This document shows, in pieces, positions 25,938 through 33,737 of a DNA stretch of 64,000 bases. Within the stretch, counting starts at the first letter, position 1. The number at the start of each line of letters is the position of its first letter. The notes beneath the pieces were generated by a model. It worked only from the letters and a program-made list of their open reading frames with translations, did not search any database and was not told the origin of the DNA. The translations under genes and the position numbers were made by a program. Source of the DNA: Clostridia bacterium (GTDB lineage Bacteria > Bacillota > Clostridia > Oscillospirales > Acutalibacteraceae); assembly GCA_900767025.1 (NCBI GenBank), contig CAAFXS010000076.1, positions 11,368-75,367 of the forward strand, in the 5' to 3' direction.

Positions 25938-28535
25938 ATGGCTAAAGAAATTATCGACAGTGTTGAAAAGCTTGAAGCCGAGCTTGCAAGGGTTCGCAAG
26001 GCTCAGGAAGAGTTTTCAACCTACACTCAGGAGCAGGTAGACAAAATTTTCTTTGCTGCTGCAAAGGCCGCCAATATGGCGAGAATTCCCCTGGCAAAAA
26101 TGGCAGTTGAGGAAACCGGTATGGGCATAGTTGAGGATAAAATTATCAAAAATCACTATGCCGCCGAGTACATTTATAATAAGTATAAGGACACAAAAAC
26201 CTGTGGAGTTATTGAGGAAAACAAGGCTTACGGCACAATGAGGATTGCAAACCCCATCGGTGTTATTGCCGCCGTTATCCCCACAACCAACCCCACATCA
26301 ACTGCAATATTCAAAACACTTATTGCTCTTAAAACAAGAAACGGTATCATTATTTCCCCTCACCCCAGAGCTAAAAAATCAACTGCCGCTGCTGCAAAAA
26401 TCGTGCTTGACGCGGCTGTTGAGGCAGGCGCACCCCAGGGCATTATTTCCTGGATTGACGCACCGTCACTTGATATGACAAACCTTGTTATGAAGGAGGC
26501 TGACATCATCCTTGCAACAGGCGGTCCCGGTATGGTTAAAGCCGCATACTCCAGCGGCAAGCCTGCACTTGGCGTAGGCGCCGGCAACACTCCTGCTATC
26601 ATTGACGAAAGTGCTGATATTCTCAAGGCAGTTAACTCAATCATTCATTCAAAAACCTTTGACAACGGTATGATTTGTGCATCGGAGCAGTCCTGCATCG
26701 TTGACAAAAAGATATACAAAGAAGTACGCAAAGAATTTGAGGACAGAGGATGTTATTTCCTTAAGGGCGATGAAATCGACAAGGTTAGAAAAACAATCAT
26801 CATCAACGGCGCGCTTAATGCAAAAATCGTTGGTCAAAAGCCTGTTACCATTGCCGCTTTGGCAGGGGTAAAGGTGCCTGAGGAAACTAAAATCCTTATC
26901 GGTGAGGTTGAGTCTGTTGACATCAGCGAGGAGTTTGCTCACGAAAAGCTTTCCCCTGTTCTTGCAATGTATAAGAGCGAGAGCTTTGAGGACGCTCTTG
27001 CCAAGGCTGAAAGGCTTATTGCCGACGGCGGCTACGGTCACACCTCATCAATTTATCTTAACGAAACTACTGAAAGAGCAAAGATTGACGAGTTTGCAGA
27101 GCGTATGAAAACCTGCCGTATTCTTGTTAACACACCGTCCTCCTTTGGCGGTATCGGTGACCTTTACAACTTCGACCTGGCTCCGTCACTTACTCTTGGT
27201 TGCGGCTCCTGGGGCGGAAACTCTGTATCAGAAAATGTTGGTGTTAAGCACCTGCTGAATATCAAAACCGTTGCGGAAAGAAGGGAAAATATGCTTTGGT
27301 TCAGAGCTCCTGAAAAGGTTTATATCAAAAAAGGCTGTCTGCCTGTTGCTCTTGATGAGCTTGGCACGGTTATGGGCAAGAAAAAGGTATTTATCGTAAC
27401 CGACTCCTTCCTTTACAACAACGGCTACACCAAGCCAATCACCGACAAGCTTGATTCCATGGGCATTACTCATTCAACCTTCTTTAATGTTGCGCCGGAC
27501 CCAACACTTGCCTGTGCAAAGGAGGGCGTTGCCCAGATTAACGCATTCCAACCTGACTGCATTATTGCTGTTGGCGGCGGTTCTGCTATGGACGCGGCAA
27601 AGATTATGTGGGTACTCTATGAGCATCCCGAGGTTGATTTCTTTGACCTTGCAATGAGATTTATGGACATCCGCAAGAGAGTTTATACCTTCCCGAAAAT
27701 GGGTGAAAAGGCATACTTTATTGCAATTCCCACATCAGCAGGTACAGGCTCGGAGGTAACTCCCTTTGCAGTTATCACCGACGAAAAGACAGGCACAAAA
27801 TATCCTCTTGCAGATTATCAGCTTATGCCTAATATGGCAATAGTTGACGCTGACCTTCATATGAACGCGCCAAAGGGACTTACCGCCGCATCGGGTATTG
27901 ACGCAGTTACCCACGCACTTGAGGCATACGCATCAATGATGGCAACGGAATACACCGACGGTCTTGCAATCGAGGCACTTAAAAACATCTTTAAGTATCT
28001 TCCGAGAGCATACGACAACGGACCAAATGACCCGGAGGCAAGAGAAAAAATGGCTAACGCCGCCACAATGGCAGGTATGGCATTTGCCAATGCATTCCTC
28101 GGTGTATGCCACTCAATGGCTCACAAGCTGGGCGCCTTCCATCATCTTCCCCACGGCGTTGCAAACGCACTGATGATTAACTATGTGCTTGAGTTCAATG
28201 CTGACGAGGCTCCTGCAAAAATGGGTACCTTCAGCCAATATGACCATCCGAAAACTCTTTCAAGATATGCAGAGGTTGCAACTGCTCTGGGTATCGGCGG
28301 CAGAACCGACGAGGCTAAGCTCAAGGGTCTTATGAAAGCCATTGATGAGCTTAAGGAGCATTGCGGTATCAAGAAATGCATCAAGGATTACGGTGTTGAC
28401 GAGCAGTATTTCCTTGATACTCTTGACGATATGGTTGAGCAGGCATTTGACGACCAGTGCACAGGCGCTAACCCGAGACTTCCGCTTATGAGCGAAATCA
28501 AGGATATGTACCTGAGAGCATACTACGGCAAATAA
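25938..28535 (+). CDS. adhE: AdhE: bifunctional acetaldehyde/alcohol dehydrogenase
   Basis: The 865-residue protein fuses a CoA-acylating aldehyde dehydrogenase (residues 1 to about 440) to an iron-dependent alcohol dehydrogenase (about 455-865). The first half shows catalytic Cys247 in FDNGMICASEQS and the glycine-rich AAYSSGKPALGVGAGNTP. The second half shows CIIAVGGGSAMDAAKIMW and the metal-ligand region FANAFLGVCHSMAHKLGA with HHLPHG. It reduces acetyl-CoA to ethanol using two NADH in the cytoplasm and assembles into filaments (spirosomes) in known cases. GGAGG precedes the ATG. Rex control is indicated by the operator just upstream. Confidence 0.98.
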   Translation: MAKEIIDSVEKLEAELARVRKAQEEFSTYTQEQVDKIFFAAAKAANMARIPLAKMAVEETGMGIVEDKIIKNHYAAEYIYNKYKDTKTCGVIEENKAYGTMRIANPIGVIAAVIPTTNPTSTAIFKTLIALKTRNGIIISPHPRAKKSTAAAAKIVLDAAVEAGAPQGIISWIDAPSLDMTNLVMKEADIILATGGPGMVKAAYSSGKPALGVGAGNTPAIIDESADILKAVNSIIHSKTFDNGMICASEQSCIVDKKIYKEVRKEFEDRGCYFLKGDEIDKVRKTIIINGALNAKIVGQKPVTIAALAGVKVPEETKILIGEVESVDISEEFAHEKLSPVLAMYKSESFEDALAKAERLIADGGYGHTSSIYLNETTERAKIDEFAERMKTCRILVNTPSSFGGIGDLYNFDLAPSLTLGCGSWGGNSVSENVGVKHLLNIKTVAERRENMLWFRAPEKVYIKKGCLPVALDELGTVMGKKKVFIVTDSFLYNNGYTKPITDKLDSMGITHSTFFNVAPDPTLACAKEGVAQINAFQPDCIIAVGGGSAMDAAKIMWVLYEHPEVDFFDLAMRFMDIRKRVYTFPKMGEKAYFIAIPTSAGTGSEVTPFAVITDEKTGTKYPLADYQLMPNMAIVDADLHMNAPKGLTAASGIDAVTHALEAYASMMATEYTDGLAIEALKNIFKYLPRAYDNGPNDPEAREKMANAATMAGMAFANAFLGVCHSMAHKLGAFHHLPHGVANALMINYVLEFNADEAPAKMGTFSQYDHPKTLSRYAEVATALGIGGRTDEAKLKGLMKAIDELKEHCGIKKCIKDYGVDEQYFLDTLDDMVEQAFDDQCTGANPRLPLMSEIKDMYLRAYYGK

Positions 28536-28585
28536 TCGGTTGAATAATTTTGATTATTCATTTATAATTAACAGGGGGTGTCTTT

Positions 28586-29329
28586 ATGGCAACTATTATT
28601 GAAAAACAGGACCACAAAACCTTATACCGTGACGGTGATAAGCTTATTAAAGAATTTGACGATACCTTTTCAAAGGCACAGGTGCTCAACGAAGCCCTTA
28701 ACACCGCCAGAGTTGAGGAAACAGGACTTAAAATTCCTAAGCTCCTTGATGTTAGAAAAACCGAAACCGGTTGGGCAATTACAAGAGAATATATTGAGGG
28801 CAAAACCCTTTCGGAGCTTATGAAGGAAAATCCCGACAGATTTGACGAATATCTTGAAAAATTTGTTGACCTTCAGCTTGAAATTCATTCCAAAACCGCT
28901 CCGCATCTTAACAAAATCAAGGATAAGATGCACGCAAAAATCAGTGCGTCGGATTATGAGGCAACTCTCAGATATGACCTGCACAACAGGCTTGAGGGTA
29001 TGAAAAAGCACAAAAAGGTGCTCCACGGCGACTACTGCCCTGCAAACATAATCGTTACCGAAAACGGCGATTATTACATTATCGACTGGGCACACGCTAC
29101 TCAGGGCAACGCCTCAGCCGATGCCGCAAGAACATATCTTATCTTTAATCTGCAAAACCGCAAGGATGTGGCAGAAAAATATCTTGACCTTTTCTGCAAA
29201 AAGGCAGATATTCCAAAGCAGCTTGTTCAGCAGTGGATGCCCATTGTTGCCTGCTCCCAGAGCACAAAGCATATCCCCGGCGAAAAAGAACTCCTTGACA
29301 GCTGGGTAAATGTTTTCGATTTCCAGTAA
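28586..29329 (+). CDS. Aminoglycoside-phosphotransferase-fold small kinase
   Basis: The 247-residue protein has the APH/choline-kinase fold: the catalytic loop VLHGDYCPANIIVTENGDYY (HGDxxxxN) and the metal-binding IIDWAHATQG (DFG-equivalent). A Lys in the first strands (KLIKEFDD) could bind ATP. The N-terminus lacks a classical glycine-rich loop, as is common in this superfamily. The substrate is unknown; clostridial relatives are annotated only as phosphotransferases, and drug resistance should not be assumed. GGGGGTG precedes the ATG, about 50 bases after adhE, with a strong terminator downstream, so it may share the adhE transcript. Confidence 0.8.
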   Translation: MATIIEKQDHKTLYRDGDKLIKEFDDTFSKAQVLNEALNTARVEETGLKIPKLLDVRKTETGWAITREYIEGKTLSELMKENPDRFDEYLEKFVDLQLEIHSKTAPHLNKIKDKMHAKISASDYEATLRYDLHNRLEGMKKHKKVLHGDYCPANIIVTENGDYYIIDWAHATQGNASADAARTYLIFNLQNRKDVAEKYLDLFCKKADIPKQLVQQWMPIVACSQSTKHIPGEKELLDSWVNVFDFQ

Positions 29330-29340
29330 TAATCAGCAAA

Positions 29341-29370
29341 AATCCCTGTTCCGCAGAACAGGGATTTTTT
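29341..29370 (+). terminator. Terminator after the adhE/kinase unit
   Basis: An 11-bp stem AATCCCTGTTC/GAACAGGGATT with a CGCA loop and a following T-run. Confidence 0.92.
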
Positions 29371-29388
29371 ATTCATATCAAAATATTT

Positions 29389-29823
29389 CTACAATAGCTC
29401 AAGAACATATTGCATATCATTTAACGGTACAAATTCATTTTTTTCAATTAACTCTTTAACCCTTTCACTTGACGCCCACATTGCATCGCAGGTTTCGCCC
29501 TCCTGCAAAACCACATCATCAATACTGCAATCGTGTTCAAATATCCAAACATCGCAGAAATCGGGATGGATGGGTCTTTTAATTGACTTATACAAACACC
29601 CCTTGCTTTTGTCAAGAGTTATTCCAAGCTCCTCCTTAACCTCACGCACTGCACCGGTAATACTGTCCTCACCTGCAAGGACGGACCCACCGGTGCACTC
29701 CCATTTTAACGGAAAGTGCTTGTTTGCAGTTCTTTTTGAAATCAGCCATTGATTTTTACTGTTTTTTATCCATATATGAACAACAAGATGGTATTTCCCG
29801 CTTGGTTGCTCACGCCTTAACAT
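29389..29823 (-). CDS. Nudix hydrolase, N-terminus cut by an in-frame stop
   Basis: The 144-residue frame contains a complete Nudix box, G46-x5-E52-x7-REVKEELGI, which binds Mg2+ for hydrolysis of nucleoside-diphosphate-linked compounds. The region before it (GKYHLVVHIWIKN) matches IDI-like Nudix proteins, which normally begin with a WDxYD-type strand. That strand is found upstream in the same frame (MEELWDVYD at 29877-29851), separated by a TAA at 29848-29850 and the residues NRKLTGET. Translation from ATG 29823 has no good ribosome-binding site. The protein is either made shortened or is a decaying gene. Confidence 0.75.
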   Translation of the reverse strand: MLRREQPSGKYHLVVHIWIKNSKNQWLISKRTANKHFPLKWECTGGSVLAGEDSITGAVREVKEELGITLDKSKGCLYKSIKRPIHPDFCDVWIFEHDCSIDDVVLQEGETCDAMWASSERVKELIEKNEFVPLNDMQYVLELL

Positions 29824-29847
29824 CGTTTCACCTGTCAGCTTTCGGTT

Positions 29848-30195
29848 TTAATCATAAACATCCCACAGCTCTTCCATAACAACATCAATATCAAAATACT
29901 GCTCCTGAAAATGTGTTAGCTTTATTATTTCTTCCTTGGTAAAATTTGAGCCCTGCGGTGCAACAACAAGCTTGTTTTCCGCATCGTTATGCCTGATAAT
30001 TGTTGCGATTATTTCACCTGTGAATGCTTCAACAGGCTCGTCAACACCGATTATATAGGCATCTTGAAATTCACCGTCCTCAGCCATAACACCGTCAATA
30101 TACCCGTAATTAATAGGATAAACAATGCTACTGTGATTTGGGTGAACAGAGCCCAGCGGTCTGTCCACGGTTACTGTTACAATCTTTCTCATCAA
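29848..30195 (-). CDS. Small inorganic-pyrophosphatase-like protein
   Basis: The 115-residue protein reads VTVDRPLGSVHP, YPINYGYIDGVMAEDGEFQD and AYIIGVDEPVEAFTGEIIA. This is the core of a short type I pyrophosphatase-like family in which YPINYGY and the Asp-rich segment form the metal site. It is much shorter than classical PPases (about 170 residues), so activity is uncertain. The last nine residues, MEELWDVYD, belong in homologous Nudix proteins, and the following Nudix gene is in the same frame after a single TAA. The start at MMRKIVTV follows GGAGGG. A promoter and a 5S-like leader with a hairpin precede it. Confidence 0.75.
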   Translation of the reverse strand: MMRKIVTVTVDRPLGSVHPNHSSIVYPINYGYIDGVMAEDGEFQDAYIIGVDEPVEAFTGEIIATIIRHNDAENKLVVAPQGSNFTKEEIIKLTHFQEQYFDIDVVMEELWDVYD

Positions 30196-30213
30196 ATCCC
30201 TCCAATAAAAAAT

Positions 30214-30240
30214 GCTCTTGTATCATCAAAATACAAGAGC
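30214..30240 (-). terminator. Hairpin with T-tract in the pyrophosphatase leader
   Basis: On the minus strand GCTCTTGTAT pairs with ATACAAGAGC, followed by ATTTTTTATT. It is downstream of the promoter at 30307-30335 and directly upstream of the ribosome-binding site, so it could end a short RNA or attenuate the pyrophosphatase/Nudix genes. Confidence 0.8.
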
Positions 30241-30300
30241 TTTACTACTGTGTTCGGAATGGGAACAGGTTATCTCAATTTTTTATCAGTACCGACCGAC
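30234..30300 (-). ncRNA. 5S-rRNA-like sequence in a transcribed leader
   Basis: The minus strand contains CCTGTTCCCATTCCGAACAC followed by AGTAGTAAAGCTC. This is nearly identical to the universally conserved loop B/C region of bacterial 5S rRNA (CCGAACAC then AGTTAAGCTC). The 5' part (GTCGGTCGGTACTGATAAAA) sits at about the right distance but is degenerate, and the 3' half of 5S is replaced by a self-complementary terminator hairpin. No 16S/23S genes are near. It is a 5S-derived leader, short RNA or fossil, not a working 5S gene. Confidence 0.6.
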
Positions 30301-30306
30301 AAGGTC

Positions 30307-30335
30307 ATATTAGCATAAGTTTTCATTACAGTCAA
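30307..30335 (-). promoter_or_regulatory. Promoter of the 5S-like leader and pyrophosphatase gene
   Basis: TTGACT at 30335-30330 and TAATAT at 30312-30307 on the minus strand with a 17-base spacer. The predicted start is near position 300 of this segment (about 30300), immediately at the beginning of the 5S-like sequence. Confidence 0.7.
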
Positions 30336-30411
30336 GAGAATTATAATAATCGTTGTTATCAAACACAATATTTTTCATATCTTTTCTTTACATAAAGCTA
30401 TCAAATTTCAG

Positions 30412-31359
30412 CTATTCATTTTTATTTTCATCGGGCGGGTTGTTGTCCTTTTTCGCAGATGCATACACTATCAGCATCAAACCTGTTAATCCCCCAACGC
30501 CTGCTACTGCTATAAGCACCTTTGTTGAGGTTGAATAATCCGCGTCCCTTTCTCCGTCATCCTCGGAGGAAGATGCTGATGTTGATTTGTATTTTTCAAG
30601 CATTCCATCCAAATCGTCATTTCCCGATGACTCTTCTTCGGCTCTTTTAGTACCGATTAATCCTGTGGGTGTATATTTTGTTGTTGCTTGCTTTACGGTT
30701 TTACCCGAATTAGTTGTTGATGCCTTGACGGTTTTGGCGGATTTTGTTGTGGTTTTACCCGTTTTATCAGATTTGCCTGTGCTAACCTGCGGATTATACA
30801 TATTAAGGCTTACATCCTTAAAAAGCGTATAAACCTTTTCGTTTCCACAGCTATACAGACAGGTGATTTCGTTATTCTGCCCTCTGTTAGACTTGCTGCA
30901 AAGCTCAAAACCCACGAATAAATAATTAAATGACCCTCTGTGAGACAGATGGTCAAAATTCCAACAAATCTTTACATTATCCTTCTCATTTTCACCGGTG
31001 TTCACAAAACCGTTTCTGTTAACGGAAAACCGATACTCTCCCAAACTGTTTTTGACTTTAAAGCTGATGATTATATTGTCAAGCTCTGTCCTTTGAACAC
31101 GGTCATCATCAAACTGGAAGAAAATATACATGCAACCGTTTTCTTCATCAACTATCTTTTTAAGCACACCGCTGAAATCCGGTTCCTCGTAAATAGTTGC
31201 ATCATCAACCTCATACCAACCGTTTTGCTCACTTTCCACAAGATTTGTATTAAGTGCAAGGGCGGTATTAGGGGAGGACAAAAGGACAAGGAGAACAAGT
31301 GCACAACAAAGGACGATTTTTACTGCTTTGCCGGCAAAGCTTACTTTCCTTCCCTCCAT
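30412..31359 (-). CDS. Exported protein with C-terminal membrane anchor, unknown function
   Basis: The 315-residue protein has an N-terminal signal-like helix (KIVLCCALVLLVLLSS, then ALA), an outer domain of about 170 residues (residues 35-195), a Thr/Ser/Lys-rich linker (TTTKSAKTVKASTTNSGKTV) and a C-terminal membrane helix (VLIAVAGVGGLTGLMLIVYA) with a short charged tail. The architecture suggests a domain displayed on the surface on a flexible stalk. No LPXTG motif is present. GAGGAG precedes the ATG at a slightly long distance. The domain family is not recognised; it stands alone between the pyrophosphatase leader and the spoVAD debris. Confidence 0.65.
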   Translation of the reverse strand: MEGRKVSFAGKAVKIVLCCALVLLVLLSSPNTALALNTNLVESEQNGWYEVDDATIYEEPDFSGVLKKIVDEENGCMYIFFQFDDDRVQRTELDNIIISFKVKNSLGEYRFSVNRNGFVNTGENEKDNVKICWNFDHLSHRGSFNYLFVGFELCSKSNRGQNNEITCLYSCGNEKVYTLFKDVSLNMYNPQVSTGKSDKTGKTTTKSAKTVKASTTNSGKTVKQATTKYTPTGLIGTKRAEEESSGNDDLDGMLEKYKSTSASSSEDDGERDADYSTSTKVLIAVAGVGGLTGLMLIVYASAKKDNNPPDENKNE

Positions 31360-31542
31360 AGCGCTGTTCTCCTCTTCACTAAAATAACTTCATATTTGTC
31401 ATTTATCGACTGATATTGCTTAATATGATACCATAATTATGAGAATTAGTAAAGATATATAATCAATATTTTCAGTTACATTTTATTAAACAAATTCCGA
31501 TGCAAAACGCTTTTATCATTCTTGCATCACCCTTACAAATTT

Positions 31543-31695
31543 TTATAATGCATTTTTCTTCTGTTGTGATAAAAATATTGCCTGAAAAATCATAATTAAA
31601 ATGGCAAGAATTTTCAAGATACTCAGCACCGTTTCGAGAAAATCCAAAGTGGTTTTCAAGGATGTTAGCAGTTTAACCTTACGAAGATTGTTCAT
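31543..31695 (-). CDS. 50-residue single-pass membrane peptide
   Basis: The frame from ATG 31695 is preceded by GGAGG at good spacing. The peptide has a charged start (MNNLRKVKLLTSLKTT), one hydrophobic helix (ILKILAILIMIFQAIFL) and a basic end. It begins one base after the stop of the spoVAD-containing remnant, where spoVAE would normally follow, but it does not look like SpoVAE. It may be a genuine small protein or leftover sequence; the ribosome-binding site favours the former. Confidence 0.45.
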   Translation of the reverse strand: MNNLRKVKLLTSLKTTLDFLETVLSILKILAILIMIFQAIFLSQQKKNAL

Positions 31696-31696
31696 A

Positions 31697-32268
31697 CTAA
31701 GCCTCCAGCAAAACCGCATGGGCAATACCCGGAATTGGATTACCCTGCTTGTTAGCCGTGGGCGACATCAGTGCACCTGTGGCAAGGAACAAAACCTTCT
31801 TAAGCCTGCCTTTTTTCATATTTTTCATAATATGAGAACACAGAACAGACGCGCCGCAGCCACAACCGGAACCGCCGGAGTTAACATCCTGCTCCTTAAG
31901 ATTAAAAATCATTTTTCCGCAATCATTGTGATATGCTTTCAGGTCAATACCGTTTTCAGTTTTCAAAATCTGATACAAAAGCTCGCTGCCGGTAAAGCCC
32001 AAATCACCGGTTAAAATCAAATCATAATCAGCCGGTGAAGTTTTTGTATCCTTCAAAAAATCAGAAATAGTCCTTGCCGCCGCCGGTGCCATTGTCAAGG
32101 GTAGACTATAAAATTTATTAATAATTATTATAACTGTATCATTATCTTCAAAATAGCCGCTTATTTTTCCCGGAAAATATCCAAATTCGGGATCATAGAC
32201 TTCTCCGACTATAGGAATACGCATTTGGCCCCATGAGTATGTCCTGCCAGCACCAAATCAATATCACA
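31697..32268 (-). pseudogene. Chimeric remnant: metallophosphoesterase tail joined to the C-terminal half of SpoVAD
   Basis: Upstream, in one frame, CDIDLVLAGHTHG is the end of a YkuE-like calcineurin phosphoesterase. After a one-base shift near 32230 the open frame continues MRIPIVGEVYDPEFGYFPGK, the expected next segment of the same family, up to about TVIIIINK. It then changes to MAPAAARTISDFLKDTKTSP, YDLILTGDLGFTGSELLYQI and VNSGGSGCGCGASVL. These match the C-terminal half of SpoVAD, a spore dipicolinate-uptake protein of about 335 residues. No start or ribosome-binding site suits the joint frame, so this is a deletion product rather than a working gene. Confidence 0.75.
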
Positions 32269-32269
32269 A

Positions 32270-32520
32270 TTACTTTTTCATATCATTCAGGTAAACAGTA
32301 ATTCTCCATTTCAAATAACGAATTTTTGCTTTAATCCTTTTATCCCACTCAAAAGAGTCCGATCCCCAGATTGTCGATCACTCCATGCCTCAAAGCGTAC
32401 ATTCATTCCCAACCATACCGGTTTAGAAATGAATTGTGTCAGACATTCTTCTAAACCCTCAAAACCAGGTTGTATATGTATTCGCCTCGAACCGCCTCAA
32501 TCTTTGCATTATCGAACTCC
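32270..32520 (-). pseudogene. Frameshifted fragment of an unidentified gene
   Basis: Two overlapping minus-strand frames join into one plausible protein tail: IQPGFEGLEECLTQFISKPV and VRFEAWSDRQS in one frame, then GSDSFEWDKRIKAKIRYLKW in another, ending at TAA 32270-32272. It could be the end of a polysaccharide-locus enzyme broken when the locus joined the chromosome, but the family is not recognised. Apart from this fragment I see nothing functional in the 310-base gap between the SpoVAD remnant and glf. Confidence 0.4.
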
Positions 32521-32534
32521 CGATCTCAACAATA

Positions 32535-33653
32535 TTACAAATTTAATTCTTTCGCACTCAATTCCAACGCAGCTGCAATCACCTGATCCATATCATAGTA
32601 TTTGTATTCACCAAGTCTACCACCGAAAATAACTTTTTCTTCAGCATCTGCAAGCTTCTTATACATTGCATATAGGTTTTCGTTTTTTTCGTCATTTACC
32701 GGGTAATAAGGTTCTTCACCAGGCTTCCACTCAGAACTATATTCTCTACTGATAATGGTTTTTGGTAAATCATTTCCGAATTCATCCTTACCAAACTCAA
32801 ACCATTTATGTTCAATAATCCGTGTCCACGGAGTTTCTCTATCAGTATAGTTTACAGCCGCATTGCCCTGAAAATTTGGAGTATCCAACAGTTCGTTTTC
32901 AAAGCGCACAGACCGATATTCAAGATTGCCAAGCGAGTAATTGAAATACGCATCAATCGCCCCTGTGAATATAACTTTTTCTGCCAAAGCATCATAATAC
33001 TCTTTATTATTTAGATAATCAATACCAAGTTCAACTTCCACACCATTTAACAAATTCTCTACCATTTTGGTGTAGCCACCAATAGGGATACCCTGATAAA
33101 GTGCATTAAAGTAGTTATTGTCGAATACCAGCCTCACCGGTAATCTTTTAATAATGGATGCCGGAAGATCTTTGCAGTCACGCCCCCATTGTTTTTCAGT
33201 ATAGCCTTTAATGAGCTTCTCATAAATATCACGACCGACTATCGAGATTGCCTGCTCTTCAAGATTCTGTGGCTCCCCTGTAATTTCCTTCCGCTGCTTT
33301 TCTATCATCGCTGCTGCTTCTTCAGGTGTTACTACTCCCCACATCTTATTGAATGTGTACATATTAAATGGTAAGGAATACAATTCTCCCTTGTAGTTTG
33401 CCACAGGTGCGTTGGTAAAACGATTGAATTCTGCAAATTGGTTTACATACTTCCACACTTTTGAATTATTAGTGTGAAAAATATGTGCTCCATACTTATG
33501 AACATTTATGCCATTAATGTTCTCTGTATAAACATTACCTGCAATATGGGAGCGTCTATCAATTACTAAAACTTTTTTACCTCGTTTGTTCATCTGTTCC
33601 GCAAACACCGCACCGTATAAACCTGCACCCACAACTAAATAATCGTATTTCAT
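32535..33653 (-). CDS. glf: UDP-galactopyranose mutase
   Basis: The 372-residue FAD enzyme begins MKYDYLVVGAGLYGAVFAEQ, the dinucleotide-binding motif of UGM, followed by HIAGNVYTE, GAHIFHTNN, EKQWGRDCKDLP and near the end VIFGGRLGEYKYYDMDQVI. It converts UDP-galactopyranose to UDP-galactofuranose in the cytoplasm, implying galactofuranose in the polysaccharide made by this locus. ATG 33653 follows AAGGAGG. It is the last gene of the long minus-strand polysaccharide locus. Confidence 0.96.
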   Translation of the reverse strand: MKYDYLVVGAGLYGAVFAEQMNKRGKKVLVIDRRSHIAGNVYTENINGINVHKYGAHIFHTNNSKVWKYVNQFAEFNRFTNAPVANYKGELYSLPFNMYTFNKMWGVVTPEEAAAMIEKQRKEITGEPQNLEEQAISIVGRDIYEKLIKGYTEKQWGRDCKDLPASIIKRLPVRLVFDNNYFNALYQGIPIGGYTKMVENLLNGVEVELGIDYLNNKEYYDALAEKVIFTGAIDAYFNYSLGNLEYRSVRFENELLDTPNFQGNAAVNYTDRETPWTRIIEHKWFEFGKDEFGNDLPKTIISREYSSEWKPGEEPYYPVNDEKNENLYAMYKKLADAEEKVIFGGRLGEYKYYDMDQVIAAALELSAKELNL

Positions 33654-33737
33654 CACTGCCTCCTTACTTCTTAATTGTATTGGCTATTGATTAATTGCTA
33701 ATACCACAGTTGTACTACAGAAAATTAAAATTCATAA

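Noticed and set aside
28586..29329. Aminoglycoside resistance gene
   Set aside because: The fold is APH-like, but no feature specific to drug-modifying enzymes is visible, and such folds are widespread among housekeeping kinases.
30234..30300. Functional 5S rRNA gene
   Set aside because: Only the loop B/C region is well conserved; the 3' half is missing and replaced by a terminator, one invariant base of AGTTAAGC is changed, and no 16S or 23S gene is near.
32429..32632. Plus-strand frame of 67 codons at the glf 3' end
   Set aside because: It overlaps the glf C-terminus and the degenerate fragment on the opposite strand, with no ribosome-binding site or family match.
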